Part shown: positions 15,305-24,228 of the stretch, one piece after another | Layout of the letters: every line of letters starts with the position of its first letter | Position numbering within the stretch: position 1 is the stretch's first letter | Origin: JBCCSZ01 sp039199225 | GTDB lineage: Bacteria > Bacteroidota > Bacteroidia > Chitinophagales > Saprospiraceae | Reading direction: 5' to 3' | Assembly (NCBI GenBank): GCA_039199225.1 | Contig: JBCCSZ010000031.1 | Span: 1 to 35,538 of the forward strand | Length of the DNA: 35,538 nucleotides | Made by a program: the position numbers and the translations under genes | Notes under the pieces: model-generated | Told to the model about the DNA's origin: nothing | Database searches by the model: none | Seen by the model: only the letters and a program-made list of their open reading frames with translations

Positions 15305-16237
15305 ATGTTCGCATCACTTTGGGAAGATGTCAAACGAGAGTTCTCGAGAGGCAATATGGTGACTCAACTCATCATTCTCAATGTTGCTTTTTTCGTAGTA
15401 GTCAACCTCTTCAAGTTGTTCTCCCGCCTGGGTACATCCAGCGGCGAGCCTTTTCGTCAAGCCTTGGAGTGGTTTATGATCTCCTCTGATCTAGGGTATT
15501 TGTTGACACATCCCTGGACCTTGATCACTAGTATGTTTCTGCACGAAGGCTTTATGCACATCCTTTTCAATATGCTTTTCCTCTACTGGTTTGGGCGTAT
15601 TGTGGGTGATCTCATTGGTGATCGGCACATCCTACCCCTCTATTTGTTGGGCGGATTGGTCGGAAACATCGCCTTCGTACTGTCTGCTAACTTACTGGGC
15701 TATGGCGGAGGTGCCGGCGTTTTTGCTTTAGGTGCTTCCGGTGCTGTAATGGCCATTGTCTTGGCTTCTGCCGTCCTAGCACCCGAATATATGATGTATC
15801 TTCTGCTGATCGGTCCGGTCAAGCTCAAGTATATAGTAGCTGTCTTAGTCTTCCTAGATTTGATTGGTATTGCCGATAATATCAACACCGGAGGACATTT
15901 TGCACACCTTGGAGGCGCGTTTTTTGGCTGGTTGTTCGTTGTACAATTGCGAAAGGGCAACGATTTCTCCGTACCGATCAATAAAGTGGTGTATGGTATT
16001 CGCGACTTTTTTCGAAATTTCTTCTCTAGCCTGAGAGGAAAACCCAAAGGGCCTCGGGTTGCTTATCGCAACAAAAAGCGCTGGGGTAGTCGTAAACCAC
16101 ACGCTGTTTCCGATGATGAAGAGAGTTTGTCGCATCAGGAAAAACTGGATGCCATACTCGAAAAAATCAAGAAATCAGGATATGAAAATCTGACAGCAGA
16201 AGAGAAAGAGTTCCTCTTTAAAGCAAGTAAGAAGTAA
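15305..16237 (+). CDS. Rhomboid family intramembrane serine protease with C-terminal cytoplasmic tail
   Basis: 310 residues. Core motifs: HEGFMHILFNMLFLYWFG (80-97), catalytic GASG with Ser145, and catalytic His201 in HFAHLGG. After the last membrane segment (about 205-215) comes a basic tail (about 230-270) and a small acidic helical C-terminal motif LDAILEKIKKSGYENLTAEEKEFL. This tail (DUF6576-like) is typical of Bacteroidota rhomboids and suggests a cytoplasmic binding function. The substrate is unknown. An EEP-family gene starts 30 bases after the stop, so the two are probably cotranscribed. Confidence 0.93.
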   Translation: MFASLWEDVKREFSRGNMVTQLIILNVAFFVVVNLFKLFSRLGTSSGEPFRQALEWFMISSDLGYLLTHPWTLITSMFLHEGFMHILFNMLFLYWFGRIVGDLIGDRHILPLYLLGGLVGNIAFVLSANLLGYGGGAGVFALGASGAVMAIVLASAVLAPEYMMYLLLIGPVKLKYIVAVLVFLDLIGIADNINTGGHFAHLGGAFFGWLFVVQLRKGNDFSVPINKVVYGIRDFFRNFFSSLRGKPKGPRVAYRNKKRWGSRKPHAVSDDEESLSHQEKLDAILEKIKKSGYENLTAEEKEFLFKASKK

Positions 16238-16267
16238 ATTCCATCAACCGAATTATCTTAGCTTATT

Positions 16268-17320
16268 GTGCAGCGTGTTATCAACTTGTTTAGATGGGGA
16301 ACTGTTGCTGTGATATTGCTAACCTTTGTAGCTTACCTAGCGCCTTACGTCAATCCCGAAGTTTTTTGGCCGATCTCATTTTTTGGTATGGCCTATCCTT
16401 GGCTGCTACTGACCAACATGCTGATCCTGGTCGGTTGGCTCATCTTGCGCAAAAAATATTTTTTACTACCACTGGGCTGCATTCTAATGGGGTGGAGTCA
16501 CTTCACAGGTTTTGTAGGTATTCATGTTGGCGATACTTCATCCGACGAGGGCATCGAGGTGATGACCTTCAATTTGCGGTCCTTAAGCTACGTCTGGGAG
16601 GGCAACAAAGGCAGAGATAAAAAGAGGGAGGAAGATGTCATTCGCTTTTTAAAGAAAAATCGGCCAGATATTCTCTGCTTGCAAGAAATCAATCGCTACA
16701 GTTTCGAACTTATTGTGAAAACGCTTGGTTATGCCAACATCCATCGCTTGAAAAACAGGCGAACAGCTATTTTGACAGATTTTCCAATGGGAAAAACAGG
16801 AAAAGTAGAATTTGGGACCCAAACCAATTCCTGTCTCTGGGCAGATATAAAAATCGAAGGCCAAGAGTGGCGTTTTTATAGTGTCCATTTACAATCCAAT
16901 CGGGTGAGTTCTCAAGCGGGAAAGGTGCTGAATGAAGGCAACATACAGGAGCGAGAAACCTGGCAAACAATCGGTGGAATGATTTCGAATGTCAAGGAGG
17001 CAGGCAAACGTCGCGCCCGGCAAGCACTACAAGTTGCCCGACATGTCGCCACCAGCCGAAAACCAGTCGTCGTCTGCGGAGACCTCAATGATACTCCCCA
17101 GTCTTACACCTACCGGACAATCTCCAAGCACTTGCAAGATGCTTTTCGAAAGGGTGGCAGTGGACTTGGTACGACTTATGCCGGAGATATTCCTGCCCTG
17201 CGTATTGATTACATACTTGCAGATGAGCGACTCGACATACTCGATTGTGACGTGATGGAGGTCCCTTATTCCGACCATTATCCCGTCTTGAGTCGAATTG
17301 AATTAAAAAATGGAAAGTAG
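16268..17320 (+). CDS. Membrane-anchored endonuclease/exonuclease/phosphatase family protein
   Basis: 350 residues. Three hydrophobic segments (about 10-28, 33-59, 63-86) anchor the protein; the EEP domain follows from residue 96: MTFNLRSL, metal-binding Glu140 in CLQEINR, YSVHLQSNR, GDLNDTPQS and the C-terminal SDHYPVL (335-341). All catalytic blocks of the family are kept, so it should be active as a metal-dependent phosphodiesterase or nuclease; the substrate (nucleic acid, phospholipid or sugar phosphate) cannot be told. The start is a GTG at 16268: an in-frame TAG lies three codons upstream, and the next ATG (residue 41) would delete the first membrane segment. The rhomboid-rhomboid-EEP order is, as I recall, common in Bacteroidota. 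Confidence 0.9.
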   Translation: MQRVINLFRWGTVAVILLTFVAYLAPYVNPEVFWPISFFGMAYPWLLLTNMLILVGWLILRKKYFLLPLGCILMGWSHFTGFVGIHVGDTSSDEGIEVMTFNLRSLSYVWEGNKGRDKKREEDVIRFLKKNRPDILCLQEINRYSFELIVKTLGYANIHRLKNRRTAILTDFPMGKTGKVEFGTQTNSCLWADIKIEGQEWRFYSVHLQSNRVSSQAGKVLNEGNIQERETWQTIGGMISNVKEAGKRRARQALQVARHVATSRKPVVVCGDLNDTPQSYTYRTISKHLQDAFRKGGSGLGTTYAGDIPALRIDYILADERLDILDCDVMEVPYSDHYPVLSRIELKNGK

Positions 17321-17376
17321 ATCGGATGTTGAAAAAGCGGAAGGTTACTGCTTTCTGATTGATCGGATAAATTACG

Positions 17377-17384
17377 TATTTTTG
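17377..17384 (+). promoter_or_regulatory. Predicted -7 promoter element for cysS
   Basis: TATTTTTG matches TAnnTTTG exactly and ends only 4 bases before the cysS ATG at 17389. If transcription starts the usual few bases downstream, the mRNA would have no leader or almost none. Confidence 0.45.
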
Positions 17385-17388
17385 CCAC

Positions 17389-18903
17389 ATGAAACAGGAA
17401 CTCATTGTCTACAACAGCCTGAAAAAAGCCAAAGAGGTTTTTACACCCATCAACGAAGGTAAAGTCGGTATGTATGTCTGTGGACCAACTGTCTACAGCG
17501 ATGTTCACCTGGGGAATTGCCGCACTTTTACAGGCTTTGACGTCATCTACCGATACCTGAGATATTTGGGCTATAAGGTGCGCTATGTTCGAAATATTAC
17601 GGATGTTGGACACTTGCAAGGCGATGCAGATACCGGGGCTGAGGACAAAATCTCTAAAAAGGCCCGACTGGAGCAGTTGGAGCCGATGGAGGTGGTCCAG
17701 CGCTATTCAAATGGGTTTCACGAAATGATGGCGGTTTTCAACAACATTCCGCCCGATATTGAGCCTCGTGCCACCGGACACATCCTAGAGCAGATCGAAA
17801 TGGTGCAAGCCATTTTGGACAATGGCTTTGCGTACGAAAAAAATGGCTCCGTTTACTTCGATACCCTCAAATTTGCAAAGGAAGGGTACAAAGATGTCTA
17901 CGGGCAGCTGTCTGGCCGGGTGTTGGAGGACCTCATCTCCGAATCCCGAGACGATCTCAAGAACCAGGACGAGAAAAACCATCCTTCTGATTTTGCGATA
18001 TGGATCAAAGCCGATCCGACGCACCTCATGCGTTGGAATTCACCTTGGTCGGTAGGCTTTCCGGGTTGGCATTTGGAATGCTCCGTGATGAGTACAAAGT
18101 ATCTGGGTAAAACATTTGACATTCACGGCGGTGGCAACGATCTCAAGTTTCCACACCATGAAAATGAAGTTGCTCAAAATTATGGGGCCTGTGGTTGTGC
18201 TCCTGCCAATTATTGGCTGCACAGCAATATGCTACTGATGAATGGCCGCAAAATGTCTAAAAGCGATGGCAATTCCATTACGCCTCAGCAGCTTTTCAGT
18301 GGAGATAGTGAGCACATCAGCAAGGGCTATTCTCCTATGATGATCCGCTTTTTCATGTTGCAATCTCATTACAGAAGCACCCTTGATTTGACGGACGAAG
18401 CCCTGTTGGCTGCCGAAAAGGGTTTCAAGCGCCTGATGGAAGGCTACCGCACGTTGGAAAAGCTGGTGCATCCGGGCAAGGGTCAAGCCAATGCCCTGGA
18501 TGAAGAACTCAACAAATTGGTCAAGGCCGTTCACGAGGACATGAATGACGATTTCAATACCCCCAAAGCACTGGCACGGATGTTTGAAATGATTCCACGC
18601 ATCAATGGCCTAAACGGAGGGCAACTGAGCTTCAGTGATTTAACAGCGGATACACTGGCATTGGTAAAGAAAACGTTTAAAGAATTTATTTTCGATATTT
18701 TTGGCCTTAAGGATGAGTTCCATGCAGCGAGCAATGGCGACAATGGTGCTCTGGATGGCCTAATGGATCTGATCATTGACATTCGCCAGCAAGCACGTAC
18801 CAACAAGGACTGGTCGACTTCTGATAAGATTCGGGATACCCTTAAAGAATTGAGCATTCAACTAAAAGACGGAAGCGATGGAACGAGCTGGTCTAAAAAC
18901 TGA
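17389..18903 (+). CDS. cysS: Cysteinyl-tRNA synthetase
   Basis: 504 residues, full length. The class I HIGH-type motif reads HLGN (40-43) in VCGPTVYSDVHLGN, which is usual for CysRS, and KMSKS is at 288-292. The zinc site that selects cysteine is complete: Cys31, Cys231, His256 and Glu260. The C-terminal third contains the DALR-type anticodon-binding helices (MNDDFNTPKALARMFE) and the final WSTSDKIRDTLKELSIQLKDG signature. The enzyme charges tRNA-Cys. The M28 lipoprotein gene starts 40 bases after the stop and could be cotranscribed. Confidence 0.97.
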   Translation: MKQELIVYNSLKKAKEVFTPINEGKVGMYVCGPTVYSDVHLGNCRTFTGFDVIYRYLRYLGYKVRYVRNITDVGHLQGDADTGAEDKISKKARLEQLEPMEVVQRYSNGFHEMMAVFNNIPPDIEPRATGHILEQIEMVQAILDNGFAYEKNGSVYFDTLKFAKEGYKDVYGQLSGRVLEDLISESRDDLKNQDEKNHPSDFAIWIKADPTHLMRWNSPWSVGFPGWHLECSVMSTKYLGKTFDIHGGGNDLKFPHHENEVAQNYGACGCAPANYWLHSNMLLMNGRKMSKSDGNSITPQQLFSGDSEHISKGYSPMMIRFFMLQSHYRSTLDLTDEALLAAEKGFKRLMEGYRTLEKLVHPGKGQANALDEELNKLVKAVHEDMNDDFNTPKALARMFEMIPRINGLNGGQLSFSDLTADTLALVKKTFKEFIFDIFGLKDEFHAASNGDNGALDGLMDLIIDIRQQARTNKDWSTSDKIRDTLKELSIQLKDGSDGTSWSKN

Positions 18904-18943
18904 GCATCCATCCTGCTTGTCGAACGTTAAACTTTTGAAATAA

Positions 18944-19960
18944 ATGAATAGAAATACTCTTGCCCTCCTTGTCTTTGCTGCATTCGGATTGATGATCACT
19001 GCTTGTCAGGACGATTCCGCTTCGCAAACAGAGACGACTACCACGACACCAAGTCGAAAAAAGGTGGTTGTTCCCAAATTTGAACGCGACTCTGCTTATG
19101 CTTATGTTGAAAAGCAATTGTCTTTTGGACCTCGGGTGCCAGGCACAGAGGCTCATGCCCAATGCAAAGATTGGATGGCTGACAAATTGCGTTCTTTTGG
19201 AGCCGATGTCATTCTACAAGATTTTGATGCAGAACGCTTTGATGGGCTGGCTTTGAAAGGCACCAATGTCATTGGTCGTTTCAATCCCGCCGCTAAAAAG
19301 CGGATTATGTTGAGCGCCCATTGGGACAGCCGCTATACCTCCGATTACGATCCAGACGAAGCCAACAAGGATAAGCCTGTTCCTGGTGCAGATGATGGAG
19401 CCAGTGGGGTCGCAGTCCTCTTGGAGATTGCCCGCCATTTTAAGACAGCCCCTATCGACGAATATGGCGTAGATATTATTTTTTGGGACCTGGAAGATCA
19501 AGGCGAAGGTGGTGGCAATGGCGATATGCGGTCTTGGTGCCTTGGCTCGCAATATTGGTCTCGCAATAAACATGTTGGTGGCTACAACGCTCGCTACGGC
19601 ATTTTGCTAGATATGGTAGGGGCAGAAAATGCGCGCTTTACCAAAGACGGCATTTCCAGGCAATATGCTCCTGCGCTGGTTGAAAAGGTGTGGAAAATGG
19701 GTAACAATATGGGGTATGGTGACTACTTCCAAAACATTAATGGCCGCGAGTTGGTAGACGACCACCTATTCCTCAACCAATTGGCAGGCATCCCGACCAT
19801 CGATATCATCAACCGCCCGGAAGGGTCGGAAACGGGCTTTGGACACTACTGGCATACTCAAAAAGACGATATGGCCGTAATCAGCAAACGAACATTGCGT
19901 GCCGTTGGACAGACGGTATTGGCTGTCGTTTACCACACAGATGGCGGTACCTTTTTGTAA
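18944..19960 (+). CDS. M28-family lipoprotein, probable glutaminyl-peptide cyclotransferase
   Basis: 338 residues with a lipoprotein signal (MITAC, Cys21). The M28 zinc-hydrolase core is visible: SAHWDSRYTSDYD, GADDGASGVAVLLE, FWDLEDQGE, a DMVGAENA strand, and near the C-terminus GHYWHTQKDD. The Trp-His-Thr-x-x-Asp block and the single-zinc arrangement resemble glutaminyl cyclases more than aminopeptidases. Such enzymes turn N-terminal Gln into pyroglutamate. This fits the Bacteroidota 'Q-rule', where exported proteins begin with Gln after signal-peptide removal; several exported proteins in this window do so. The lipid anchor places it in the periplasm or at the membrane. An M28 aminopeptidase is the alternative. 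Confidence 0.82.
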   Translation: MNRNTLALLVFAAFGLMITACQDDSASQTETTTTTPSRKKVVVPKFERDSAYAYVEKQLSFGPRVPGTEAHAQCKDWMADKLRSFGADVILQDFDAERFDGLALKGTNVIGRFNPAAKKRIMLSAHWDSRYTSDYDPDEANKDKPVPGADDGASGVAVLLEIARHFKTAPIDEYGVDIIFWDLEDQGEGGGNGDMRSWCLGSQYWSRNKHVGGYNARYGILLDMVGAENARFTKDGISRQYAPALVEKVWKMGNNMGYGDYFQNINGRELVDDHLFLNQLAGIPTIDIINRPEGSETGFGHYWHTQKDDMAVISKRTLRAVGQTVLAVVYHTDGGTFL

Positions 19961-20093
19961 TCAAATCGATTGTTGAAAAGGCGGCGTTCCCTGGATAATT
20001 TCAGGCTAAAGTAAATTGTGGAAAATTGGGAAATATGGACGGCTTCCTTAACTTAGGGAGACCATCACAAACCGATGAACCACAACCAATACT

Positions 20094-21548
20094 ATGACGC
20101 CTGATAAGTACATTAAAAACTACATCGATGGGGCGCTCGTTCCTGCCGACTCTGGCCAATACATCGACAATGTCAACCCCGCCACGGGCAAAGTATATGC
20201 CCACATCCCCGATTCAGAAGCTTCGGATGTGCAAAAGGCCGTAGAGGCTGCCGAACGCGCCCTGCCCCAATGGTCGGCCATGGATGTACAAAGGCGCTTT
20301 CGCATCCTGATGCGCTTAGCTGACATCATCGAGCAAAACCTGGAAGCATTTGCCAAGGCGGAAACCATCGATTCCGGAAAGCCACTTTCGACTTCCCGAA
20401 GCGTAGATATTCCCCGGGCGCATCAGAATTTCAGACATTTTGCAACAGCCATCGTTCACTTCTCCTCCGAATCCCATCAAATGCCGGGAGAAGCCATCAA
20501 CTTTACCCTTCGCCAACCCATCGGGATTGTAGGCTGCATTTCTCCTTGGAACCTACCGCTCTACCTCCTCAGTTGGAAGATTGCTCCGGCCCTGGCGACC
20601 GGCAACTGTGTGATTGCCAAGCCATCTGAAATTACGCCCATGACTGCCTACCTCTTGGCCAAAGCATGTATAGAAGCCGGGCTTCCAAAAGGGGTACTCA
20701 GCATTGTTCACGGCCTGGGACCGAAGGCAGGTCAAGCAATTGTGGAGCATCCCAAAATCAAAGCCATTTCTTTTACCGGCGGAACTTCCACTGGCCAGCG
20801 CATTGCCGCTGTTGCTGCGCCTATGTTCAAAAAACTATCGCTCGAACTGGGTGGCAAAAATCCCAACATCATCTTTGCCGATTGTGATTTCGACGATATG
20901 ATGGTGCATACCCTGCGCTCGTCTTTTTCCAACAATGGTCAAATTTGCTTGTGTGGCTCCCGCATTTACGTCGAACGCTCCATCTATCCAAAATTTCGCG
21001 AAGAACTGGTCAAGCGAACGCAGTTTCTAAAGGTAGGCGATCCATTCGCTTCTGTGACTGACCTGGGGGCGATCTCCTCCAAAGGACATATGGAAAAAAT
21101 CATGGACCACCTGGCGTTGGCCGAGGTGGAGGGAGGGACCATCCTCTGCGGTGGGGAGCGGGTGCAAGTAAAGGGCGAATTCGAAGAAGGTTTCTTCCTG
21201 CGACCAGCGGTTATCGAAGGGCTATCGGCTGATTGTAGAACCAATCAAGAGGAGATATTTGGCCCTGTGGTTACGATTACACCCTTTGATCGAGAGGAGG
21301 AAATGATCGAAATGGCCAATGGGACCAATTATGGCCTATCGGCCACCATTTGGACCAAGGACATCCATCGGGCCAATCGACTGGCAGAGCAAATCCAGTC
21401 GGGCATCATCTGGGTCAACTGTTGGATGGTACGCGATCTTCGAACGCCATTTGGAGGCATGAAAAGCTCGGGCATTGGCCGGGAAGGTGGTTTGGAAGTA
21501 CTACGCTTTTTTACCGAACCTAAAAATGTATGCATTAAGTTCGGTTGA
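20094..21548 (+). CDS. NAD-dependent aldehyde dehydrogenase, ALDH8-like (2-aminomuconate semialdehyde type)
   Basis: 484 residues, full length. Cofactor motif FTGGTSTGQRI, general base Glu251 in LELGGKNP, nucleophile Cys285 in NGQICLCGSR, and EEIFGPVV in the C-terminal part are all present. The CLCGSRIYVERSIY segment resembles ALDH8A1/AmnC-type enzymes, which oxidise 2-aminomuconate 6-semialdehyde in the kynurenine/3-hydroxyanthranilate branch of tryptophan degradation, or related hydroxymuconic semialdehydes. No other gene of that pathway is visible, so the substrate is inferred. The ATG at 20094 gives the usual N-terminus (YIKNYIDGALVPA). Confidence 0.88.
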   Translation: MTPDKYIKNYIDGALVPADSGQYIDNVNPATGKVYAHIPDSEASDVQKAVEAAERALPQWSAMDVQRRFRILMRLADIIEQNLEAFAKAETIDSGKPLSTSRSVDIPRAHQNFRHFATAIVHFSSESHQMPGEAINFTLRQPIGIVGCISPWNLPLYLLSWKIAPALATGNCVIAKPSEITPMTAYLLAKACIEAGLPKGVLSIVHGLGPKAGQAIVEHPKIKAISFTGGTSTGQRIAAVAAPMFKKLSLELGGKNPNIIFADCDFDDMMVHTLRSSFSNNGQICLCGSRIYVERSIYPKFREELVKRTQFLKVGDPFASVTDLGAISSKGHMEKIMDHLALAEVEGGTILCGGERVQVKGEFEEGFFLRPAVIEGLSADCRTNQEEIFGPVVTITPFDREEEMIEMANGTNYGLSATIWTKDIHRANRLAEQIQSGIIWVNCWMVRDLRTPFGGMKSSGIGREGGLEVLRFFTEPKNVCIKFG

Positions 21549-21574
21549 AAATAGGTTGCGGATGCTGAGCTACG

Positions 21575-23449
21575 CTAGACTTTGAATCGTTTTTCCAACT
21601 CATCCAGCTCGTACGTCAGAAAGCAATGGCGGCCGGAGGGACTCTTGTAGGGTACCTGGCAAGCGAACAGCTTGTCGATCAACTCTTGCATCTCAGTAGG
21701 AGTGAGGCGTTGGCCTCGTTTGATAGAAGCACTCTTGGCCAGTGAGCGAGCAATATTTTCGGTCAGCCCCAATTTCATATCTACATTTCGCTTGTACTGT
21801 TCGATCAGAGATTCGATGAGCTTTTGTTCGTCTTTGCCTGGATTCAGGTTGGCTGGTACGCCGTGTATGACAAAGCTGTTGTTGCCAAAGTCTTGTATGT
21901 CGAAACCCAGTTGGTTGACCATCGGAATCATCTCTTCCAATACCGGAACGTCGGCCGGCGCGACTTGAATGGTTTTGGGAAACAATTCTTTCTGAGAAAT
22001 TGCTTGCTGCTTACTCAGGCTGTCGAGGTAGCGCTCGTACAGAATGCGTTCATGTGCGGCCTGCTGGTCTATGAGCAAGAAGCCGGATTTGATGTGGCTG
22101 ACGATGTAAGTGTTGTGTATTTGGAAAGGCTGCTTAGATGATTTGAGTGGTTTCTCACTACTTTCATTGCCTTGTCCTTGTTCTGACCATTGGCTCTCGA
22201 TGGTCAGTGGTGTGGAATTGACAGTTGCAGGCTCCTCGTTGGGTGCAGTACTTTTGCCAAGGCCATCGTAGAGTTTTTCCCAATGCTTGAGATTGGAGGC
22301 CGCCAGTTTTTCCGTGGGGCTTTTTTCTTTTGGCTGAAAAGAACCTCCTACCTTGCTTTGGCTATTAGAACCTTCGGGCCGATCGCTTTGAGTTGGTGTT
22401 GCTCCTGGAGTGAAACTGCCGAAATTGACATCTTGATCGAAGTCCAACATCGGCGTGATGCTGTGTTGGCCAAGGGCGTGGCGAATGGCAACTTTCAGGT
22501 AGTTGTAAACCAGCCGTTCGTCATCGAATTTGATTTCTTGCTTGGTGGGGTGAACGTTGATGTCGATGTGTTCTGGATCGATGTCCAGAAATATGATGTA
22601 GAGAGGATAGGTGTCTTTGGTGAGCATTTCTTCGTAGGCCCCCATGACGGCATGACTGAGGTACGAACTTTTGATGAATCGTTTGTTGACAAACAGGAAT
22701 TGTTCTCCCCTGGTTCGCTTTGCAAACTCGGGCTTGCCAACATACCCATCCAGCTTCAGGATGTCGGTCTCCTCTTTTACTGGAACCAGCTTTTTATTGG
22801 CATTGCTTCCAAACAGCCCTACGATGCGCTGGCGCAAATTCCCCGGAGGTAGGTGATAAACTTCATTGTTGTTGTGATGCAATGAAAAGTGTAGGTCGGG
22901 ATTGGCCAGTGCGATGCGTTGAAATTCATCGTTGATGTGGCGCATTTCCACCGAGTTGGACTTGAGAAAATTGCGGCGAGCCGGTATGTTAAAAAACAGA
23001 TTTCGCACAGAAATGCTTGTGCCGGGTGCGCATTGACAAGCCTCCTGGCTTTTGATCTCTGAACCTTCGATATTCAACTTTACGCCCAGCTCACTATTGG
23101 CCTTTCGGGTGCGCATTTCTACTTGAGCCACAGCGGCGATGGAAGCCAGTGCTTCTCCCCGAAAACCCATAGTACGGATGGCGAAAAGGTCTTGTGCTTT
23201 TCGAATCTTGGAGGTTGCATGTCGTTCGAAGCTCAGCCGGGCGTCCGTCTCGGACATACCACAGCCATTGTCGATCACCTGAAGGAGGGTTTTGCCAGCA
23301 TCCTTGACGATCAGCTTTATGTGAGTACCTCCTGCGTCAATGGCATTTTCCATGAGCTCTTTGACAACAGAAGCTGGCCTTTGGATGACCTCCCCAGCTG
23401 CAATCTGGTTGGCGATGGCATCGGGGAGTAGCTGAATGATATCAGCCAT
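21575..23449 (-). CDS. mutL: DNA mismatch repair protein MutL
   Basis: 624 residues from the ATG at 23449; the frame is open to a TTG at 23470, but MADIIQLLPDAIANQIAAGEVI is the usual start. GHKL ATPase motifs are intact: ELMENAIDAG (catalytic Glu31, Asn35), DNGCGM, GFRGEALASI, and the FVNKR region. A Pro/Ser-rich linker (about 350-430) leads to the C-terminal dimerisation domain. There the endonuclease motif DQHA(x)2E(x)4E reads D461-Q-Q-A with Glu467 and Glu472 kept, and the CPHGRP zinc motif reads SPSGRH (603-608). The protein couples mismatch recognition to strand removal. A small membrane-protein gene lies 54 bases upstream on the same strand. Confidence 0.97.
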   Translation of the reverse strand: MADIIQLLPDAIANQIAAGEVIQRPASVVKELMENAIDAGGTHIKLIVKDAGKTLLQVIDNGCGMSETDARLSFERHATSKIRKAQDLFAIRTMGFRGEALASIAAVAQVEMRTRKANSELGVKLNIEGSEIKSQEACQCAPGTSISVRNLFFNIPARRNFLKSNSVEMRHINDEFQRIALANPDLHFSLHHNNNEVYHLPPGNLRQRIVGLFGSNANKKLVPVKEETDILKLDGYVGKPEFAKRTRGEQFLFVNKRFIKSSYLSHAVMGAYEEMLTKDTYPLYIIFLDIDPEHIDINVHPTKQEIKFDDERLVYNYLKVAIRHALGQHSITPMLDFDQDVNFGSFTPGATPTQSDRPEGSNSQSKVGGSFQPKEKSPTEKLAASNLKHWEKLYDGLGKSTAPNEEPATVNSTPLTIESQWSEQGQGNESSEKPLKSSKQPFQIHNTYIVSHIKSGFLLIDQQAAHERILYERYLDSLSKQQAISQKELFPKTIQVAPADVPVLEEMIPMVNQLGFDIQDFGNNSFVIHGVPANLNPGKDEQKLIESLIEQYKRNVDMKLGLTENIARSLAKSASIKRGQRLTPTEMQELIDKLFACQVPYKSPSGRHCFLTYELDELEKRFKV

Positions 23450-23503
23450 ACGATTTACAGTTTTGTTCAATCAATGGCCCCTACCTAGCCTTTGTGAGGG
23501 ACA

Positions 23504-23836
23504 CTATTTCGTCTCAAAATATTCTGCAATACTCGGCAAATATACTTGAATAAAGAGGAAGGTCAATAGAACCAATGCAGCGATTACTGCTAGCAGCACA
23601 ATATTCGAACGCCGTACCTGCTGGTTGCGGTATTTACGATCCGAATTGTACCCTCTCCGAAATCCTCCCGAAATGCGCTCCTTTATAGCTTCAGGATCGC
23701 CTTCTCGAGCCTTTTGGACACTTTCGATGCGCTGCTTGAGTTCCTCCTTGTCGGGGTCCCAATAACGAGGGATGTATTCAAAGCGTTGGTGCTTCGGTGT
23801 ACGATTGAGAAATCTAAATTTGGAAGGATTAAACAT
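23504..23836 (-). CDS. Small membrane protein encoded upstream of mutL
   Basis: 110 residues from the ATG at 23836 (a TTG nine codons upstream at 23863 is less likely). A conserved basic N-terminus MFNPSKFRFLNRTPKHQRFEY and YIPRYWDPDKEE is followed by a charged helix and one C-terminal membrane segment (about 81-103, IVLLAVIAALVLLTFLFIQVYL). I recognise this as a small protein commonly found beside mutL in Bacteroidota and sometimes mislabelled as a riboflavin synthase subunit; its function is unknown. The orientation would be N-terminus in the cytoplasm. It is probably cotranscribed with mutL. Confidence 0.75.
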   Translation of the reverse strand: MFNPSKFRFLNRTPKHQRFEYIPRYWDPDKEELKQRIESVQKAREGDPEAIKERISGGFRRGYNSDRKYRNQQVRRSNIVLLAVIAALVLLTFLFIQVYLPSIAEYFETK

Positions 23837-24228
23837 AATCGCTGCTTTAGGTGAAAAATACAACTTTTAGGGGAATAACGACAGACTAAGGCCGAATAAT
23901 TCGATGCTTTAACTGGCTTTTATCAGCTAGGCGGCGAACGGTCCAAGCTCTTTTGTACCAATTTTTTGAATGATCCATCTGATTCAACCAAACCTCTGCC
24001 ACTTTCAAGTTGTTAAGCTACTTTCAAAGGAATGGCAAAGCATACTTCTAACAACAACTGAAGAAGAACCAAAGTGATCCCATCCCATGACAAAGATGCA
24101 TTTTGTGCAACTTTTGACGGGAAAAGCACGAAAAATAAGATAATCTCAATCGGCCTAAAAGCAGGTATTTTAAATATGCTCTACTTATATTTGCATCAAC
24201 TTTATCTAACCATCATCCTGATAACGGA
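23837..24228. other. Divergent intergenic region, mutL operon / PurF-like gene
   Basis: 392 bases. Apart from a rightward promoter candidate at 24186-24193 I recognise nothing: no RNA gene, hairpin terminator, or ORF with family resemblance. Confidence 0.4.
24186..24193 (+). promoter_or_regulatory. Predicted -7 promoter element for the PurF-like gene
   Basis: TATATTTG matches TAnnTTTG exactly, 35 bases before the ATG at 24229, a normal promoter-to-start distance. The -33 element is not evident. Confidence 0.5.

Noticed and set aside
22190..22852. 220-residue plus-strand ORF inside mutL
   Set aside because: Fully antisense to conserved mutL sequence; no domain recognised.
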